A DNA stretch of 64,000 nt from Kitasatospora sp. CB01950 (GTDB lineage: Bacteria; Actinomycetota; Actinomycetes; Streptomycetales; Streptomycetaceae), in the NCBI RefSeq assembly GCF_001905465.1, contig NZ_LISX01000007.1, forward strand, positions 196,891-260,890. The letters are read 5' to 3'. The notes beneath the pieces were generated by a model. The model did not search any database, was not told the DNA's origin, and was given only the letters and a program-made list of their open reading frames with translations. Below, in pieces: positions 61,240 through 64,000 of this stretch (within the stretch, counting starts at the first letter, position 1; each line of letters begins with the position of its first letter). Made by a program: the position numbers and the translations under genes.

Positions 61240-61619
61240 GTGCTCATTCCTCCACTGGATCGATCGGTACGACCGGGTCGGACTGGTACGACAGCCCCCG
61301 GCATCCCCCACCGGGAGGTGGGACGATCTTCTGCCCGCCGAGGCGCGCCGACGCCGGGTACTGCTTCTCACGAACTGGCGAACTCCCTTGTGTCCCAGGC
61401 AGTTTCGGCCCAGGTGGCGGCTGCTGGGGCAGCCCGAACCGGTGGTCCGGCACCCGCTCCTCGGGCGGGCGGCGGCTTTTACCAGAAGAGTGCGACAACG
61501 GACGAAGCAATGCGAGAAAACTGGCGATGGGAAACTCCGAGGTGCTATAGCAGCATGCCCCCACCCGTGCCATGCTCACCTCCTGCGCGTCCGAAGAACC
61601 GGCGACAGGAGGCATCCGG
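61240..61619. other. Divergent control region between two STAND regulators
   Basis: A gene-free 380-base stretch. Visible structure: a direct repeat GGTACGAC at 61266-61273 and 61285-61292 (19-base period), close to the minus-strand start, and a perfect 10-bp palindrome TGCTATAGCA at 61543-61552, 67 bases before the plus-strand start. Either could be a regulator site or include a -10 (TATAGC). No assignment is possible. Confidence 0.45.
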
Positions 61620-64000
61620 GTGTATTTGCACTTGTTGGGAGCGGTGGAACTCTCGTCCTGCGGAAGGCCGTTGCCGATCGGTTCGCGGAAGGTCCGAATC
61701 CTGCTGGCCGCCCTGGCCGTCGACCTCGAACGGCCGGTGTCGCCCACCCTGCTCGCCGAACGCCTCTGGGACGGCGAACCCCCGCGCACTGCCGCCGGCA
61801 CCTTGCAGTCCTACGTCTCCCGGCTGCGGGCGACTCTGCGCGACGCCGCCGAACTCGACACCGAACTCGGCGAGCCCCCTGTCGAGATCGTCTCCCGCCC
61901 CGGCACCTACGCCCTTCATGCCGAACCCGAGCAGATCGACTGGCACGCCTATCACCGACGGACCCGGCAGGCCCGCACCCTGGTCGAAGCGGGCGAGGAC
62001 CGGCAGGCTCTCGATGTCCTCGACGACGCCGACGACATCTGGCAGGGCGAGCCACTGGCCGGGCTGCCGGGCGAGTGGGCCGAACAGACCCGCACGTTCA
62101 TGGAGGGCCGCTGGCTCGCCACCCAACTGACACGCTCCGAAATAGAGTTACGTCTCGGCCGGTACGCCGACCCCGTCCCCACCCTGGCCGAACTCGCCGA
62201 CAAGAACCCGTGGAACGAACGCGTCGCCGCCCACCTGATGACCGCCCTCTACGGCAGCGGTCGGATCGCCGAGGCCCTCGCCGTCTACCGCCACATCCGC
62301 CGCCGGCTCGACCACGACCTCGGCACCAGACCCGGCGAACGCCTCAACACCCTCAACCACCACATCATCAACGGCGTCGACGTCACCTCCCTCATTCCTC
62401 ACCCGGCCGCCCCACCGACCGCTTCTGCCCGGACCTCGGCCCCGCACCCCGCCCGCCGCCCGGGCCCCACGAAGCGGCCTGCAGGCCTGCTGGACGTTCC
62501 CGAACTGGTCGGCAGGGAGGACGAACTGGCACTCCTCACCGCCGCCGCCAAGGGCGAGTGGCCCGGACGCGGGGGCAGGCGGAGCACCGGACCCGGTAGA
62601 CCGGTGGTCGCCATCAGCGGACTGCCCGGCAGCGGAAAGACCGCCCTCGCCGCCGTCGCCGCCGATCGACTGCACGGCCACTTCCCGGACGGCGTCCACC
62701 TCCTGCGGCTCGGCACCTATTCGGGCGCGCAGCACGACCCGAGTCCCGAGGCGGCGGCCACCGCGCTGCTGCGGCAGTTCGGCGTTCCGGCCGATCGGAT
62801 CCCCGTCGAGCGTGACGAACTCATCCGCCTGTGCCACGAGTTGCTCACCGATCGGCAGGCCATGGTGGTCCTCGACGATGCTGCGGGCCCCGACCAGATC
62901 GGGCCACTGCTGCCGTCCAGACCCGCCTCGTTCGTCCTGGTGACCAGCCGCCACCGAATGGCCTCCCTCCCCGCCGTCGCCAATGTCCCGCTCGACGCCC
63001 TCGCTCCGGCCGCGTCCGCCGAGATGTTCGTCCGCCTGGCCGGCCCCGATCGGACCGCGGACGTCGACCGGCTCGCCGAGATCACCCGCCTGTGCGCCCA
63101 CCACCCACTGGCTCTCCGTCTCGCCGCCGGACGCTTCCGCTTCCGCTCCTCCTGGACTCTTGCCCATCTCGCGGACCGACTCGCCCGGAACGGACTGCTG
63201 GACGAACTCGGAGACGGCCCCGACAGCCTCTACGGCGCTCTCGCCATGTCGTATCACGACCTCTCGGCCGCGCATCAGATGGCTTTCCGTCGGCTGAGCC
63301 TGCACCCCGGCCCGGACTTCGGCCTGCGCACCGCCGCGGCCCTGATCGGCTGCCCGGCCGACCGCGCGGAGCGGCTGATCGAGGACCTGCTGTCCGCCAA
63401 CCTGCTGTCCGAACACTCGGCCGAGCGATTCAGCTACCACTCGTTGGTACGCCAGTACGCGGCAGACCGGGTGCGGCAGGAGGAGTCCCCGCAGGACCGG
63501 CGCGCCTGTTTACGACGAACCGTCACTTACTTCTGCCGCACTGCTGATTGGGCCGACCGGGAGCTGAATCCCCGCCGCCATCGAATCGAACTGGCGACGT
63601 TCAGTGGTGAGTTCACCATGGGCGACCGGATTTTCGACGCCGATCCGGCGGGCGGGGTGGGGGCGGAGCACTGGGTGGCCACCGAACTCGCATCCTTGAT
63701 CGACCTTCAAAAACACTTGCGCACGACGGGAGATCACGATTCGGCGGCCGTCCTCGCGCACACCCTCAAGGAGCATGTAGAGACCCGCCAGCTGTGGCGC
63801 GAGGCGATCGAAATTCACCGGTCAGCCGCCGAGCACTGGCGGGAAAGGGGTGCCGAAGCCCCCGAGCTGCATGCACAACTCGCGCTGGCCACAGCCGAGT
63901 TGCGGGTCGCCCGCTACACCTCGGCGGAGCGCGCCGGGGAGCGCGCCCTGACTCTCGCCCGAGCCTCCGGCGACCGCCGGGGCATCGCCGCCGCCCTGGG
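61620..64000 (+). CDS. SARP-type regulator with NB-ARC and TPR domains (AfsR-like), 3' end outside window
   Basis: At least 793 residues, running off the right edge. Order: an OmpR-type winged helix (about 1-85, SRKVRILLAALAVDLERPVSPTLLAERLWDGEPPRTAAGTLQSYVSRLRATLRD), a bacterial transcriptional-activation domain (about 95-245, DWHAYHRRTRQARTLV, NPWNERVAAHLMTALYGSGRIAEALAVYRHIRRRLDHDLGTRPGE), an NB-ARC ATPase with GLPGSGKTAL near 340 and HHPLALRLAAG (GLPL-like), then TPR-like repeats. This is the AfsR architecture of transcription activators of secondary metabolism. GTG 61620 follows AGGAGG at seven bases. The divergent STAND gene may be functionally linked. Confidence 0.93.
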   Translation, partial: MYLHLLGAVELSSCGRPLPIGSRKVRILLAALAVDLERPVSPTLLAERLWDGEPPRTAAGTLQSYVSRLRATLRDAAELDTELGEPPVEIVSRPGTYALHAEPEQIDWHAYHRRTRQARTLVEAGEDRQALDVLDDADDIWQGEPLAGLPGEWAEQTRTFMEGRWLATQLTRSEIELRLGRYADPVPTLAELADKNPWNERVAAHLMTALYGSGRIAEALAVYRHIRRRLDHDLGTRPGERLNTLNHHIINGVDVTSLIPHPAAPPTASARTSAPHPARRPGPTKRPAGLLDVPELVGREDELALLTAAAKGEWPGRGGRRSTGPGRPVVAISGLPGSGKTALAAVAADRLHGHFPDGVHLLRLGTYSGAQHDPSPEAAATALLRQFGVPADRIPVERDELIRLCHELLTDRQAMVVLDDAAGPDQIGPLLPSRPASFVLVTSRHRMASLPAVANVPLDALAPAASAEMFVRLAGPDRTADVDRLAEITRLCAHHPLALRLAAGRFRFRSSWTLAHLADRLARNGLLDELGDGPDSLYGALAMSYHDLSAAHQMAFRRLSLHPGPDFGLRTAAALIGCPADRAERLIEDLLSANLLSEHSAERFSYHSLVRQYAADRVRQEESPQDRRACLRRTVTYFCRTADWADRELNPRRHRIELATFSGEFTMGDRIFDADPAGGVGAEHWVATELASLIDLQKHLRTTGDHDSAAVLAHTLKEHVETRQLWREAIEIHRSAAEHWRERGAEAPELHAQLALATAELRVARYTSAERAGERALTLARASGDRRGIAAAL

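Noticed and set aside
61151..62599. Plus-strand Arg/Pro-rich frame overlapping the SARP start
   Set aside because: Wrong frame; the SARP frame with AGGAGG and GTG 61620 has the winged-helix and BTAD domains.

Overview
The window is high-GC DNA (about 72% by eye) with strong third-position G/C, GTG/TTG starts and many leaderless genes. A chaplin, a SARP regulator, a DasR-like chitinase site and a SpoIIE/HATPase signalling pair point to a sporulating actinomycete of the Streptomyces/Kitasatospora group. It reads as ordinary chromosome. I see no transposase, integrase, phage gene, CRISPR array, rRNA or tRNA.

Layout. 1-3.4 kb: Tex (5' part), a GT-C mannosyltransferase-like membrane protein, an F420/FMN PPOX-fold protein and an SGNH hydrolase. 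3.4-6.7 kb: a cytochrome P450, then a translationally coupled DyP peroxidase and encapsulin shell pair, with the cargo-loading peptide visible on the peroxidase. 6.8-10.4 kb: tandem paralogous membrane proteins, small proteins, an HxlR regulator with a palindromic operator, and an AlaA-type aminotransferase. 10.4-12.5 kb: two lipoproteins with duplicated leaders flanking a chaplin that has a Gly/Asn-rich tail. 12.5-19 kb: UPF0060, a Tat-exported purple acid phosphatase-like enzyme, a class IV aminotransferase with a ferredoxin-like protein, TPR and DinB proteins, and an FAD dehydrogenase. 19-25.6 kb: a secreted nuclease behind a Pho box, a nickel permease behind a Nur-type box, and a GH18 chitinase behind a DasR-type site. 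25.6-29.3 kb: two tandem HEAT-repeat paralogues. 29.4-38.7 kb: an esterase, an ArnT-like glycosyltransferase, an HNH lipoprotein, a MobA-like transferase, a zinc-ribbon protein, a TPR protein, an FhuF-like protein behind an iron box, and a DUF2637 protein. 38.7-42.6 kb: a PAS-GAF-SpoIIE-HATPase phosphatase, a stand-alone HATPase and a ricin-type lectin. 42.8-46.4 kb: a urease-like operon (fused gamma/beta plus alpha) with agmatine deiminase. 46.4-54.5 kb: a truncated regulator, secreted proteins, TetR, a PP2C-like protein, a DUF3105/DUF305 metal-handling group and a cupin. 54.7-59.1 kb: a divergent MFS/MarR pair and Ada-AlkA with Ogt alkylation repair. 59.1-64 kb: a STAND ATPase divergent from a SARP-NB-ARC regulator that runs off the end.

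How the parts connect. Several metal and nutrient circuits are readable from operator sequence: nickel (Nur box at the permease, with a nickel-type amidohydrolase elsewhere in the window), iron (iron box at the FhuF-like gene), phosphate (Pho box at the nuclease) and amino sugars (dasR-type site at the chitinase).

The most unusual system is the urease-like operon. All nickel ligands are present, but the flap cysteine and the substrate-pocket loop are changed. No urease accessory genes are present, and it is followed by agmatine deiminase. I infer that it may act on a ureido compound other than urea. This is a hypothesis.
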